DNA of 63,846 bases, taken from assembly GCA_910579215.1 (NCBI GenBank), contig CAJTTN010000003.1:135350-199195 (forward strand). Reading direction: 5' to 3'. The stretch's first letter is position 1; every line of letters begins with the position of its first letter. Below, piece after piece: positions 1 through 8,799 of this stretch. Below the pieces are notes generated by a model, which worked only from the letters and a program-made list of their open reading frames with translations, was not told the origin of the DNA and did not search any database. A program made the translations under genes and the position numbers. This stretch comes from an uncultured Anaeroplasmataceae bacterium (GTDB taxonomy: Bacteria; Bacillota_I; Bacilli_A; Acholeplasmatales; Anaeroplasmataceae).

Positions 1-61
1 CTTGTACCTTTGTTTTTTGTTTGGTTTTATATACCTTGGTTATTTTTCTTAATTGTAGCAT
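1..61 (-). CDS. Start of a second ABC-FtsX transporter gene (partial, runs off the left edge)
   Basis: The first 61 bases, read on the minus strand, begin with ATG at 59-61 and encode about 20 residues starting MLQLRKITKVYK. They are identical, base for base, to the first 61 bases of the neighbouring ABC transporter gene (2103-2163). The ATG lies 11 bp after the neighbour's stop codon and has a purine-rich AAGGGGGA ribosome binding site that overlaps that stop, so the two genes are probably cotranscribed. The start of an ABC ATPase domain is therefore clear, but whether the rest forms a full ATPase-permease fusion lies outside the window. Confidence 0.75.
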   Translation of the reverse strand, partial: MLQLRKITKVYKTKQKTKVQ

Positions 62-72
62 CCAATTCCCCC

Positions 73-2163
73 TTATTTTATTTCCATTCGAATCGCTTCA
101 GCAGGAGATTTTCTCACCACCTTAATTACTGGGACAGCAATGGCAAGTATAGTTACAGCAATAGCAACACCTAATAATATCAAATATTGTACAACATTAA
201 AATGATAGATTTCAACTCTTATCCCGTTTTGGTATTTAAGGAAATGATTAAAATATAGCACAATCAAGCTACTACCTAAATATGCTAAGATTAAGCTTAC
301 AAAATTGACATAAATTCCCTCGCTAGAAAACATCACAAATATGGTTCTAGCCTTAGCTCCAAGAGCTCTTAACACACCCATTTCTTTTTTCTTATTTTCA
401 ATGGTAAAGCTTAAAAGAGAATATAATAAGCAAACAGAAAAAATACTAGCTATACCTCCTAAAATACCAGAGACAAACTGATATAGCTTCAATTTAACAA
501 TTAAATCATTGATGTTGGGAATCAATTGTGTACAAAAAACATATCTATTATTCAGACTTGAGATATCGTTTAAATAATCATAAATCTCTGCAACTTTTTC
601 TTTATTTTTAGGCATTTCATCTATAATATAGGTATATCCGTTCGTCTCATCATAATGTTCAAAACAAGCTTTCAAAGCCCCTTCCTTTAGATAAACAAGG
701 CTATGGTAGCTAGCATTCTTATATTGCTGAACTAAATTAAAATCATGAGCATATGTCTTACTATTAACATCATAACGATATAATGCGTCATATTGTTTCA
801 CATCAAAACCAGTGTCTATAATCCCACATATTTTAAATTTCTTTGGATTCTCAGATTTAAAGCCACTTAAATAAATTGGCTTTCCAAGTAAAATATCTTT
901 TGTGATTTTTTCCTGAGGAATTTCTATAGAATCTTCTTTATATCCTAATCTAGTAAATGTATGATAATAATACTCCGTAATGATAATTTCGTCCTCTACT
1001 TGAGGAAAATTCCCATATAGACTAAACCCTAATTTTGTTAAATACTCCTCATTTACCTCAAGTCCACCACACGGATTAATCAATGACAATTGATCATTAT
1101 TATGTTCAAATACACTTTTTAGAAAACAAGATTTCGCATATACCTGGCTTATTCCCTTGTAATTCTTTTGTAAGTCATTATTGATTTTTTGTAGTTTTTC
1201 TTTTGTAATCGGTAAAGAATTTCTTCCATTCTCACCAACATCCCAATTTGCAATAACATTAGGATCAATATAATCATCTACAACAATACTATTAAGGGCT
1301 ATTTCTCTTTCTGAATAGGAAGAAACAGTTATGCAAAAGCCAAAACAAGAAAAGGATATGGTAGATAATATAATACAAATTACTAATCGTACTACATTTA
1401 TTCTAAGATTGGTAAACCCCATCTTAAGAGAAGCAAAAATAGATAAACTCTTTTTATACTCTAGCTCTACTCTATTTTCTTCTTCAATCTCTTCTAAACT
1501 AACTTCCTCTTTCTGTCTTCCTTCTGCTAAATGAAGGATTTGTTCTGCATATGTTTCTGCATATTCTTCATTATGGGTAACTAGGATAACTAGGTATTCC
1601 TTTGATAGCTCCTTTAATATTTCAAAAATCTCTACAGCTATCTCTTGATCTAAGGATCCCGTAGGTTCATCAGCTATTATAATCCTTGGTTTCTTTATCA
1701 AGGCTCTTGCGATTGCTACTCTTTGTTTTTGTCCTCCCGATAGCTCATAGATATTTCGGTAAATTAAATCCTCTATTCCTACCTTCCTTAATACCTCTAT
1801 AATTTCTGCTTCTGTTGCTTTTCTTCCTTGTAGCTCTAAGGCTAAGGATACATTCTTATATACATTTAAATTCTCTAATAAATTAAACTCCTGAAATACA
1901 AATCCTACACAGGTATTTCGGTAAGCATCAAAATCTTTTCCTTTAAAGCTAGAAAAGGCTTGTCCTTCAAAGATTACTTCTCCACTTGTTGGCTTATCTA
2001 GTCCGGCTATTATATTTAATAGCGTTGTCTTTCCAGAGCCACTTTTCCCCAAGATTGCATAAAAGCCTTTTTCCTTAAATTCATAATTGATATCTGTTAA
2101 AGCTTGTACCTTTGTTTTTTGTTTGGTTTTATATACCTTGGTTATTTTTCTTAATTGTAGCAT
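73..2163 (-). CDS. Fused ABC ATPase / FtsX-type permease (MacB-like architecture)
   Basis: About 696 residues. Residues 1-220 form an ABC ATPase with Walker A GKSGSGKT, signature LSGGQKQR and Walker B IIIADEPTGSLD. A transmembrane helix follows near 260, then an extracytoplasmic region of about 270 residues, then three C-terminal helices with the FtsX core (KKKEMGVLRALGA). This matches MacB/LolD-FtsX-type transporters, which move or expel amphipathic peptides or lipoproteins rather than import small solutes; the substrate here is unknown. The start is the ATG at 2161-2163, eight bases after GGGAGG; an in-frame GTG nine bases upstream sits inside that ribosome binding site and is rejected. It has its own promoter and is followed by a tandem paralogue. 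Confidence 0.88.
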   Translation of the reverse strand: MLQLRKITKVYKTKQKTKVQALTDINYEFKEKGFYAILGKSGSGKTTLLNIIAGLDKPTSGEVIFEGQAFSSFKGKDFDAYRNTCVGFVFQEFNLLENLNVYKNVSLALELQGRKATEAEIIEVLRKVGIEDLIYRNIYELSGGQKQRVAIARALIKKPRIIIADEPTGSLDQEIAVEIFEILKELSKEYLVILVTHNEEYAETYAEQILHLAEGRQKEEVSLEEIEEENRVELEYKKSLSIFASLKMGFTNLRINVVRLVICIILSTISFSCFGFCITVSSYSEREIALNSIVVDDYIDPNVIANWDVGENGRNSLPITKEKLQKINNDLQKNYKGISQVYAKSCFLKSVFEHNNDQLSLINPCGGLEVNEEYLTKLGFSLYGNFPQVEDEIIITEYYYHTFTRLGYKEDSIEIPQEKITKDILLGKPIYLSGFKSENPKKFKICGIIDTGFDVKQYDALYRYDVNSKTYAHDFNLVQQYKNASYHSLVYLKEGALKACFEHYDETNGYTYIIDEMPKNKEKVAEIYDYLNDISSLNNRYVFCTQLIPNINDLIVKLKLYQFVSGILGGIASIFSVCLLYSLLSFTIENKKKEMGVLRALGAKARTIFVMFSSEGIYVNFVSLILAYLGSSLIVLYFNHFLKYQNGIRVEIYHFNVVQYLILLGVAIAVTILAIAVPVIKVVRKSPAEAIRMEIK
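2103..2163. repeat. 61-bp exact direct repeat, second copy at 1-61
   Basis: Positions 2103-2163 and 1-61 are identical over 61 bases, covering the start codon and first 20 codons of two tandem ABC transporter genes. Similarity stops at the ATG: the upstream sequences differ completely. This indicates a recent duplication or gene conversion of the coding sequence. Confidence 0.9.
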
Positions 2164-2189
2164 TTGGTTCACCTCCCTAGTTACTTTAG

Positions 2190-2238
2190 ATTATACTGAA
2201 ATATTAGTTATAAGTCAAAATATATATGGTTTGACTTA
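2190..2238 (-). promoter_or_regulatory. Promoter of the ABC-FtsX genes with an overlapping inverted repeat
   Basis: On the minus strand TTGACT (2213-2218) and TATAAT (2190-2195) are separated by exactly 17 bp. A 9-bp perfect inverted repeat, TAAGTCAAA / TTTGACTTA (2211-2219 and 2230-2238, 10-base loop), overlaps the -35 element. That position fits an operator for a dimeric regulator. The repeat lacks a following T-run, which argues against it being the terminator of the upstream gene. Confidence 0.65.
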
Positions 2239-2245
2239 ACAATAT

Positions 2246-2923
2246 TTATTCATACCACTCTACTTCTTGTGTATTACAGCAAATATATGCATTCAAGTTT
2301 TTTTCAAAAATTTTATTGTCACCAAGCCATAACTTTTGATATTGCTTGATTGTGATTGTAATTGCAACAACATCCCCAACAAGAACCAATTGAACTCCGC
2401 GCTTCCCTGTAGGAATTGAACTAAAAGTATAATTTGAATGATTTTCTCTCAACGCTGTTGTCCATAATTCCGTAGCAATTCCTATCGAATTAAATTTAAT
2501 TCCAGTAACATTTTTACTTACTGTATTTTCATCATTACAAAGTCCTAATCCATTTAATAAAGTATACGCATAGCCATCTCTAATATCTGTTGAGTCAAAA
2601 GCTACAAAAGTTGGATAATCTTCTTTCAATTTTCTATTGACTGTTAGTGGTGTAGAAGAATATAATTCATGATAATCAGAAAGAGCACAAACTTTCCAAT
2701 TTTTTCTTAAATCTGCAACACCAGAAGTTTCAACAACAAAGTAGTTTTCTATCATACCATCTTGATATTTTTTACTCTTAAAGGGCTGTCTAAAACTGAG
2801 TTGTTGATATATGCTTTGAGAATCCACTTTTTGTAATACTGTGGATTCCAACGCACTTACTTTTAAACCAAAACTCAAAAAAAGCACACCTAACACAAAT
2901 ACCCAAAAACTAAACTTTTTCAT
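2246..2923 (-). CDS. Secreted protein of unknown function next to the ABC-FtsX genes
   Basis: 225 residues with a clear Sec signal peptide: lysine at 2-3, a hydrophobic stretch to about residue 23, and a likely cleavage site after VSA. There is no lipobox cysteine, so it should be released or loosely attached. I recognise no domain. It ends 82 bp before the ABC-FtsX start. The same pairing of a secreted protein and an ABC-FtsX gene recurs at 28368-31385, so a functional link is plausible, though the two secreted proteins look unrelated by eye. A possible -10 (TATAAT, 2952-2957) lies upstream, without a good -35. Confidence 0.65.
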   Translation of the reverse strand: MKKFSFWVFVLGVLFLSFGLKVSALESTVLQKVDSQSIYQQLSFRQPFKSKKYQDGMIENYFVVETSGVADLRKNWKVCALSDYHELYSSTPLTVNRKLKEDYPTFVAFDSTDIRDGYAYTLLNGLGLCNDENTVSKNVTGIKFNSIGIATELWTTALRENHSNYTFSSIPTGKRGVQLVLVGDVVAITITIKQYQKLWLGDNKIFEKNLNAYICCNTQEVEWYE

Positions 2924-3023
2924 TTTCTTTTCCTACATTTCTTATAATTTAATTATACAATAAAAAAAACCATATCTCTAAAACTATCGTTCGACAATAT
3001 CTGACATTCTTTTGTTCAACTAT

Positions 3024-3058
3024 AAAAAAGACTATCATAAGTCCAACTCATAATAGTC
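3024..3058 (-). terminator. Rho-independent terminator after rplQ
   Basis: On the minus strand a 12-bp stem (3047-3058 with 3030-3041, including two G-U pairs) and a 5-base loop are followed by TTTTTT. It ends the long ribosomal transcript 12 bp after the rplQ stop codon. Confidence 0.9.
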
Positions 3059-3069
3059 CTTTAATATAA

Positions 3070-3444
3070 TTATTCAACCCATTCAATAATTGCCATTGGA
3101 GCTGCATCTCCACGACGGAAACCAGTTTTAATTACACGAGTGTAACCTCCATTACGGCTAGCAAATTTAGGGGCAATTTCACTAAATAACTTTTGAACAG
3201 CATATTGTCCATCTTCTGCCTTTTCAAAGCGAATAAAGGATGCTGCTTGACGACGGGCATGAAGTTTCTTTTCATCAGAGCCTGTAGTCTTGCCTAAAGT
3301 TACCATTTTATCAGCTAATTTCTTTAATTCCTTAGCCTTTGTTTCAGTAGTCTCTATTCTACCATTAAGAATTAAATCTGTTACTAAATCACGTAGTAAA
3401 GCTTTTCTTTGAGCAGAATTACGACGTAGTCTACTATATGCCAT
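3070..3444 (-). CDS. rplQ: 50S ribosomal protein L17
   Basis: 124 residues, beginning with the family hallmark MAYSRLRRNSAQRKALLRDL and containing the ILNGRIETT segment. L17 binds 23S rRNA near the peptide exit tunnel. It is the last gene of the alpha operon part of the cluster, 21 bp after rpoA, and is followed by a strong terminator. Confidence 0.98.
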   Translation of the reverse strand: MAYSRLRRNSAQRKALLRDLVTDLILNGRIETTETKAKELKKLADKMVTLGKTTGSDEKKLHARRQAASFIRFEKAEDGQYAVQKLFSEIAPKFASRNGGYTRVIKTGFRRGDAAPMAIIEWVE

Positions 3445-3465
3445 AAATTGATATCCTCCTTATGA

Positions 3466-4425
3466 TTAATCTTTCTTAAAGCCTAATCCTAAGGCTTCTA
3501 ACTTTTCTTTAATTTCTTTCAATGACTTTCTACCAAGATTACGAACCTTCATCATATCCTCTTCTGTCTTTGCTGCAAGCTCAGCAACAGTATTTAGGCT
3601 TGCACGCTTCAAACAATTATAAGAACGAACAGATAAATCTAATTCATCTATAGTCATTTCTAGTTTACGGTTCTGAGTATCATCCTCTGTCTCAGTCATA
3701 TAGTCTGTAACAGAAGCCTTCTCACTTAATTCTACAACAACCTGTAAATGTTCCATCATCATTTTAGAAGCAATTGCTAATGCTTCCTTTGCGGTAATGG
3801 AGCCATTCGTTTGAACCTCTATTTCAAGCTTATCGAAGGATGCAACATTCACATTCTCTACACGTGTTTTCTCAACATTAAAAGCAACATTGACAATTGG
3901 TGTATAAATGGAATCAATGGCAATTACTCCAACAGACTGATTGTATTCCTTGTTTTGAGCAGAGCTAACATATCCAACCCCTTTACGGACAGTTAAGAAC
4001 ATGTGTAAATCTCCACCAGCAGATACAGTGGCAATGTGTTGATCTGGATTAACAATCACAACCTCATTTCCATGAATAATATCTCCTGCTGTAACTTCGC
4101 CTTCTCCACGATGAATTTCTACAACTGCCTCAAAGTTTGGATCTTCACTATCTACAGCTAAAACTACACGTTTTAAATTCAAGATAATGGTAATCACATC
4201 TTCTACTACACCATCTACATTTTGAAATTCATGTTCTGCTCCATCAATTTTAACGTTTACAAAAGCAGCACCTGGTAAAGAGGATAAAAGTGTTCTCCTT
4301 AGAGCATTTCCTAAGGTAATACCGAAACCTCTTTCTAGTGGGGATACAACAAACTTACCGTAATTCCCTTGATCAGCAATTTCTTCAATGCTTGTTCTAG
4401 GTTTTTCGAATTTTAAATCTTTCAT
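3466..4425 (-). CDS. rpoA: RNA polymerase alpha subunit
   Basis: 319 residues, a usual length for the family. The N-terminal assembly domain carries the signature PLERGFGITLGNALRRTLLS (residues 29-48). The C-terminal domain, from about residue 255, keeps LDLSVRSYNCLKRA and the helix-hairpin-helix NLGRKSLKEIKEKL that contacts UP-element DNA and activators. It dimerises to nucleate core polymerase. It lies between rpsK and rplQ, the conserved alpha operon order. Confidence 0.98.
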   Translation of the reverse strand: MKDLKFEKPRTSIEEIADQGNYGKFVVSPLERGFGITLGNALRRTLLSSLPGAAFVNVKIDGAEHEFQNVDGVVEDVITIILNLKRVVLAVDSEDPNFEAVVEIHRGEGEVTAGDIIHGNEVVIVNPDQHIATVSAGGDLHMFLTVRKGVGYVSSAQNKEYNQSVGVIAIDSIYTPIVNVAFNVEKTRVENVNVASFDKLEIEVQTNGSITAKEALAIASKMMMEHLQVVVELSEKASVTDYMTETEDDTQNRKLEMTIDELDLSVRSYNCLKRASLNTVAELAAKTEEDMMKVRNLGRKSLKEIKEKLEALGLGFKKD

Positions 4426-4471
4426 TAAGGTCCTCCTATAAATTTTTGTTTATTTCAAAAAAATACTACTA

Positions 4472-4855
4472 TTATCCTCTTGGACGCTTTGGTGGGCGGC
4501 ATCCATTATGTGGTACTGGAGTAACATCTGTAATTGATGTAATTTCTAAACCAGCCACAGTTAATGAACGAATTGCTGCCTCACGTCCTTGACCAGGACC
4601 CTTTACTGAAACCTCTACCTTTGATACACCTGCATCTACAGCTGCCTTTGCTGCTGCTTCACTACACATTTGTGCGGCAAAAGGAGTTGATTTACGACTA
4701 CCCTTAAAGCCTAATGCACCTGCACTGCTCCATGAAATTACATTTCCATCTGGATCAGTAATAGTAACGATGGTATTATTGAATGTCGAATGAATATGAG
4801 CAACACCCGTAGGACAATTTCTCTTCACACGACGTTTTGTAACTTTACGTGCCAT
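4472..4855 (-). CDS. rpsK: 30S ribosomal protein S11
   Basis: 127 residues with the conserved AHIHSTFNNTIVTITD segment, the GRKST-type GSRKSTPFAAQ motif and the C-terminal PHNGCRPPKRPRG tail. S11 sits on the 30S platform near the mRNA exit. It follows rpsM by 18 bp. Confidence 0.98.
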   Translation of the reverse strand: MARKVTKRRVKRNCPTGVAHIHSTFNNTIVTITDPDGNVISWSSAGALGFKGSRKSTPFAAQMCSEAAAKAAVDAGVSKVEVSVKGPGQGREAAIRSLTVAGLEITSITDVTPVPHNGCRPPKRPRG

Positions 4856-4873
4856 AATTTTATTCCTCCTTTA

Positions 4874-5239
4874 TTATTTCTTCTTATTAGCAATGGTATG
4901 TCTTGGTCCTTTACGTGTACGGGAATTATTTCTTGTATTTTGTCCACGTACAGGTAAATTCTTTCTATGACGAATACCTCTATAGCATCCAATTTCCATT
5001 AAACGCTTAATATTTAAAGCAACCTCTCTACGAAGATCACCTTCTACTTTATATTTTGTAACCTGAGTACGAATAGCTTGTAACTGATCCTCAGTTAAAT
5101 CTCTTGTACGTATATCCTCAGATACACCTGCATCTGCTAAAATCTTTTTAGATGTAGGCTCACCAATACCAAATATGTATTGTAATGAAATGACTATACG
5201 CTTTTCATTTGGAATATCTACTCCTGCAATACGTGCCAT
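4874..5239 (-). CDS. rpsM: 30S ribosomal protein S13
   Basis: 121 residues. It starts MARIAGVDIPNEKRI, keeps the helix-two-turn-helix YIFGIG segment and the basic RGQNTRNNSRTRKGP tail. S13 lies in the head of the 30S subunit and bridges to L5 in the 50S subunit. A good ribosome binding site (AGGAGG) precedes the ATG. Confidence 0.98.
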   Translation of the reverse strand: MARIAGVDIPNEKRIVISLQYIFGIGEPTSKKILADAGVSEDIRTRDLTEDQLQAIRTQVTKYKVEGDLRREVALNIKRLMEIGCYRGIRHRKNLPVRGQNTRNNSRTRKGPRHTIANKKK

Positions 5240-5258
5240 ATAATTGTCCTCCTACTTT

Positions 5259-5372
5259 TTATCCTTGTCTTTGTTTATGCTTTGGGTTTTCGCAAATTAC
5301 CATAACACGGCCCTTGCGCTTAATAACCTTGCATTTATCACAAATTGGTTTTACTGATGGTCTTACTTTCAT
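5259..5372 (-). CDS. rpmJ: 50S ribosomal protein L36, zinc-ribbon form
   Basis: 37 residues translated by hand, starting MKVRPSVKPICDKCKVIKRK. The zinc ligands C11, C14, C27 and H32 are all present, so this is the zinc-binding (C+) form of L36, the smallest 50S protein. It lies between infA and rpsM, its standard place, and has AGGTATTTAAG upstream as a weak ribosome binding site. Confidence 0.96.
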   Translation of the reverse strand: MKVRPSVKPICDKCKVIKRKGRVMVICENPKHKQRQG

Positions 5373-5389
5373 CTTAAATACCTCCAATA

Positions 5390-5611
5390 TTATTTATGTC
5401 TGTAAGTTATTCTGCCACGTGTTAAGTCATACGTTGATAACTCAATCGTAACTTTGTCCCCTGGTAAAATGCGTATGTTATTCATGCGGATTTTACCAGA
5501 AACGTGTGCTAAGACTTGATGATCATTTTCAAGTTTAACAATAAATTGTGTATTAGGTAGTACCTCAAGTACCTTACCTTCCATTTCAATAACGTCGTCT
5601 TTTTTTGCCAT
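5390..5611 (-). CDS. infA: Translation initiation factor IF-1
   Basis: 73 residues forming a single OB-fold S1-like domain: MAKKDDVIEMEGKVLEVLPN, then the HVSGKIRMNNIRILPGD core and the final RGRITYRHK. IF-1 occupies the A site during initiation and assists IF-2 and IF-3. It lies between map and rpmJ. Confidence 0.98.
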   Translation of the reverse strand: MAKKDDVIEMEGKVLEVLPNTQFIVKLENDHQVLAHVSGKIRMNNIRILPGDKVTIELSTYDLTRGRITYRHK

Positions 5612-5624
5612 TGTATAATCTCCT

Positions 5625-6374
5625 TTATAGTGTAGTTAAAATCTCATAACCATTTTTACGCACTACAATCGTATGTTCAAAGTGTGCACTTTTTGATTTA
5701 TCCTTTGTTACAGTTGTCCAACCATCACTAAGAATTCTTACTTTTTTAGTACCTGCATTAATCATTGGTTCAATTGCTAGAACCATGCCCTCTTTTAATA
5801 AGGGGCCTGTGCCTGGTTCACCAAAATTGAAAATAGCTGGATCCTCATGGAGATTCCTTCCAACACCATGACCTGTAAATTCCTCAACTATTCCAAAGCC
5901 AAAGGATGATGCATAATTACCAATTGCTGCACTAACATCTCCTAGGTGCGCACCCTCATGTACCTGCTCTAATCCCTTGAACAAAGCATCATGAGTCACC
6001 TGCATTAAAAGCTTATCCTTAGAACTAATATTTCCAACTGCATAGGACCAGGCTGAATCTCCATGATATCCTTTGTAGCAGGCACCTATATCAAGAGCCA
6101 CAATATCTCCTTCTTTAAGGATTTGCTTTTTACTTGGAATTCCGTGAACAACGACTTCGTTCACAGAAGCACAAACAGCAGAGGGGAAGCCACCATATCC
6201 TTTAAAGGATGGTGTAGCATTATGCTCTAAAATTATTCTTTCACAAATATCGTTTAATTCCTGAGTTGATACACCTGGACGAACTTGCTTTTTCATTTCT
6301 TCATGACATAACGCAACAATGCGTCCCGCCTCTTTTAATAACGCTATTTCACGCTCGCTTTTGATTTCAATCAT
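5625..6374 (-). CDS. map: Methionine aminopeptidase, type I
   Basis: 249 residues. It removes the initiator methionine from new proteins. The two-metal site is visible: aspartates in ALDIGACYKGYHGDSAW, the histidine in FTGHGVGRNLHEDP, and glutamates in MVLAIEPMIN and HFEHTIVV. It ends before infA and begins 2 bp after the adk stop, so it shares the spc/alpha transcript. Confidence 0.97.
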   Translation of the reverse strand: MIEIKSEREIALLKEAGRIVALCHEEMKKQVRPGVSTQELNDICERIILEHNATPSFKGYGGFPSAVCASVNEVVVHGIPSKKQILKEGDIVALDIGACYKGYHGDSAWSYAVGNISSKDKLLMQVTHDALFKGLEQVHEGAHLGDVSAAIGNYASSFGFGIVEEFTGHGVGRNLHEDPAIFNFGEPGTGPLLKEGMVLAIEPMINAGTKKVRILSDGWTTVTKDKSKSAHFEHTIVVRKNGYEILTTL

Positions 6375-6376
6375 AT

Positions 6377-7021
6377 TTAAGCACCTAATACAGCTTTTAT
6401 ATCCTCAAAAACTTTATCTAATGCCTGATTGCCATTTACTGTTTTTATAAGATTTCTATCCTGATAAAATTTTAATAATGGAGCCGTTTTCGTGTCATAT
6501 TCGTTTAAACGCTTATTTACCGTTTCTAAACAATCGTCATTTCTTTGAACTAGTGGTGTACCACATACATCACAAATTCCATCGTTTTTAGGAGCATTAA
6601 ATTCAATATGAAAGGTAGCTCCACACTTCTTACAAACACGACGTCCAACAATTCTTTTTACTAATATTTCTACTGGAACATCTACATCTAAAACAGCATC
6701 TAAAGCAATACTATTTTCTTTCAAAAAGCTTTCTAAGCTTTCTGCTTGAGCAATTGTACGTGGAAATCCGTCTAATAGGAATCCTTTCTTACAATCACTT
6801 TCTAATAATCTCTCTTGAACAATTCCTATGGTGATTTCATCTGGAACCAATAGACCTTTGTCCATATACTCTTTAGCTAATAAGCCCAACTTCGTTTGAT
6901 TCTTAATAGCAGCTCTAAACATATCTCCAGTAGAAATATGGGGAATACCATAATATTCTTTTATATTAGCTGCTTGTGTGCCTTTTCCAGCACCAGGTCT
7001 ACCCATAATTAATAACTTCAT
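6377..7021 (-). CDS. adk: Adenylate kinase, zinc-LID form
   Basis: 214 residues. It catalyses ATP + AMP to 2 ADP. The P-loop GRPGAGKGTQ is near the N-terminus, the AMP-site motif LDGFPRT follows, and the LID carries four cysteines (CKKC and CDVC), so it binds structural zinc as in many Gram-positive enzymes. The start is taken as the ATG at 7019-7021, nine bases after AGGAG; the in-frame ATG at 7028-7030 touches the ribosome binding site. The gene follows secY by 16 bp. Confidence 0.96.
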   Translation of the reverse strand: MKLLIMGRPGAGKGTQAANIKEYYGIPHISTGDMFRAAIKNQTKLGLLAKEYMDKGLLVPDEITIGIVQERLLESDCKKGFLLDGFPRTIAQAESLESFLKENSIALDAVLDVDVPVEILVKRIVGRRVCKKCGATFHIEFNAPKNDGICDVCGTPLVQRNDDCLETVNKRLNEYDTKTAPLLKFYQDRNLIKTVNGNQALDKVFEDIKAVLGA

Positions 7022-7037
7022 ATGAGTCATCTCCTTT

Positions 7038-8348
7038 TTAATCTAAGAAGCCTTTATAATCCTTTGTTTCAGATGCTGTTTCAATTTGACGGAACGTTTC
7101 AATCGCAACACCAACAACAATGATTAATGATGTACCACCGATTGTAATCAAGCTTGCTTCACTAGCAGTGAATCCAAAGGATGCTGATACAATGATTGGT
7201 ACTAATGCTATAAATACTAAATAGGTTGCACCTATTAAAGTAATTCTAAATAGCATTCTAGATAATTGAATCTTTGTGTCTTCTCCTGGACGATAGCCTG
7301 GAATAAATGCTCCCTGCTTATCTAAGTTATCACTGATTTTATCAGGATCAACTGTCATAAAGGAATAAAAGAAACTAAAGAATACAATTAAAACTATATA
7401 TACCAAACAACCAATAGGCTTAGAATTTGAGAATACCTCATTTACCCAGAACGCTGCTGTAGAGCCAGAGGTAGTTAAACCCATAATACCTACGATTGTC
7501 AATGGAATACTCATCAAAGTAGATGCAAAGATAACTGGAATAACATTCGCACTATTTAACTTAACAGGAATATCTGAGCCCTGAGAAGCTTGACGATTTG
7601 CATATTGTACAGGAATCTTTCTTACTGCACCTTCAAAGAATACTACAGCTAAAATCATTCCAATATATAATACTATAACTAATATATAAAGGAAAACATT
7701 TAAGCCTGAAATATTTGCTCCCAAATATTTATTTCCTAAGGTACTAAACATTCCTGGAATGGAAGATATAATACCTGCAGAAATAATCATAGATGAACCA
7801 TTTCCTATACCATGTCTAGTTATTAAATCAGCTAACCACATTGTAAATGCAGATCCTGCTGTAATAACAATTGCCATATAGATATAGAAAGCCCAATAAT
7901 AATTTTTATATTGAATCAAGGAATCTACTAAAATATTTTCTGGCTGAGATCCAAGACCAAAGATTAATACTAAAGCCTGAACCATCGCAAGAACAACTGT
8001 TACATATCGTGTAACACGACTTATTTTCGCCTTACCAACTTCTCCTTGTTCACTCCACTCCTTTAGCTTAGGAATAATCATTTGAAGCATTTGAACAATA
8101 ATAGAGGAAGTGATGTAAGGGGAAATACCTAATGCTAATATAGAGAAATTAGATAATCCTCCTCCAGAAAAAGCATTCAAAACAGTTAAGAAATCATTTC
8201 CAGCAATTGTTCCACGTATACTCGTTGTTGAAACAAGAGGAATTGGAATGTATGTTCCTATTTTAAATACTAATAAAATTGCAAAGGTAAAGATGATTTT
8301 TCGTAATATCTCTTTATTACTTAAAATCTTTTTTAGTTTCTCAAACAA
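7038..8348 (-). CDS. secY: Protein translocase subunit SecY
   Basis: 436 residues with about ten membrane helices. It is the channel of the Sec system, through which the many lipoproteins of this window must pass. Recognisable landmarks are the first helix followed by the plug region, the SGGGLSNFSILALGISPYI segment, and the cytosolic loop with FIPGYRPGEDT. The start codon is TTG (8346-8348), immediately after the rplO stop, with GAGGTGA inside the last rplO codons as ribosome binding site; translation is probably coupled to rplO. Confidence 0.96.
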   Translation of the reverse strand: MFEKLKKILSNKEILRKIIFTFAILLVFKIGTYIPIPLVSTTSIRGTIAGNDFLTVLNAFSGGGLSNFSILALGISPYITSSIIVQMLQMIIPKLKEWSEQGEVGKAKISRVTRYVTVVLAMVQALVLIFGLGSQPENILVDSLIQYKNYYWAFYIYMAIVITAGSAFTMWLADLITRHGIGNGSSMIISAGIISSIPGMFSTLGNKYLGANISGLNVFLYILVIVLYIGMILAVVFFEGAVRKIPVQYANRQASQGSDIPVKLNSANVIPVIFASTLMSIPLTIVGIMGLTTSGSTAAFWVNEVFSNSKPIGCLVYIVLIVFFSFFYSFMTVDPDKISDNLDKQGAFIPGYRPGEDTKIQLSRMLFRITLIGATYLVFIALVPIIVSASFGFTASEASLITIGGTSLIIVVGVAIETFRQIETASETKDYKGFLD

Positions 8349-8786
8349 TTAAATCACCTCAACAGTACCACCAGCATTTTCAATGGCTGATTGTGCTGAT
8401 TTAGAAATTTTATTAACCTTAACAGTTAACTTCTTTGTTAATTCTCCTTGACCTAATACTTTAACACCATCTAAGGTTTCTTTAATTAATCCTGCCTTTA
8501 GTAGGCTTTCTGTATCTACAGTAGCTCCATCCTCAAAGCAATTTAATTTTTCTATGTTTACAATTGCATAGTCTTTATGTGAGTGGCTATGGAAACCAAT
8601 CTTAGGTAAACGTTGGAATAAAGGTAATTGTCCACCTTCAAATCCTAGACGAACTCCACCGCCTGAACGGGCATTTTGTCCTTTAGAACCTTTACCTGCT
8701 GTTTTACCTAGACCACTACCAATACCACGTCCTAAACGCTTTTTTGCGTGTCTAGCACCTGCTGTTGGCTTTAATTCATTTAACAT
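8349..8786 (-). CDS. rplO: 50S ribosomal protein L15
   Basis: 145 residues from the ATG at 8784-8786, which lies eight bases after AAGGAGGTG; an in-frame codon 27 bases further upstream lacks such a site. The protein begins MLNELKPTAGARHAKKRLGR and has the glycine-rich GSGLGKTAGKGSKGQ region that threads into 23S rRNA. It overlaps the secY ribosome binding site at its 3' end. Confidence 0.96.
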   Translation of the reverse strand: MLNELKPTAGARHAKKRLGRGIGSGLGKTAGKGSKGQNARSGGGVRLGFEGGQLPLFQRLPKIGFHSHSHKDYAIVNIEKLNCFEDGATVDTESLLKAGLIKETLDGVKVLGQGELTKKLTVKVNKISKSAQSAIENAGGTVEVI

Positions 8787-8799
8787 GTCTGGCACCTCC

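Noticed and set aside
2246..2923. Lactococcin 972-type bacteriocin next to an ABC-FtsX transporter
   Set aside because: The secreted protein is 225 residues and lacks the short, Trp/Gly/His-rich character of that bacteriocin family. Only the gene neighbourhood is similar.
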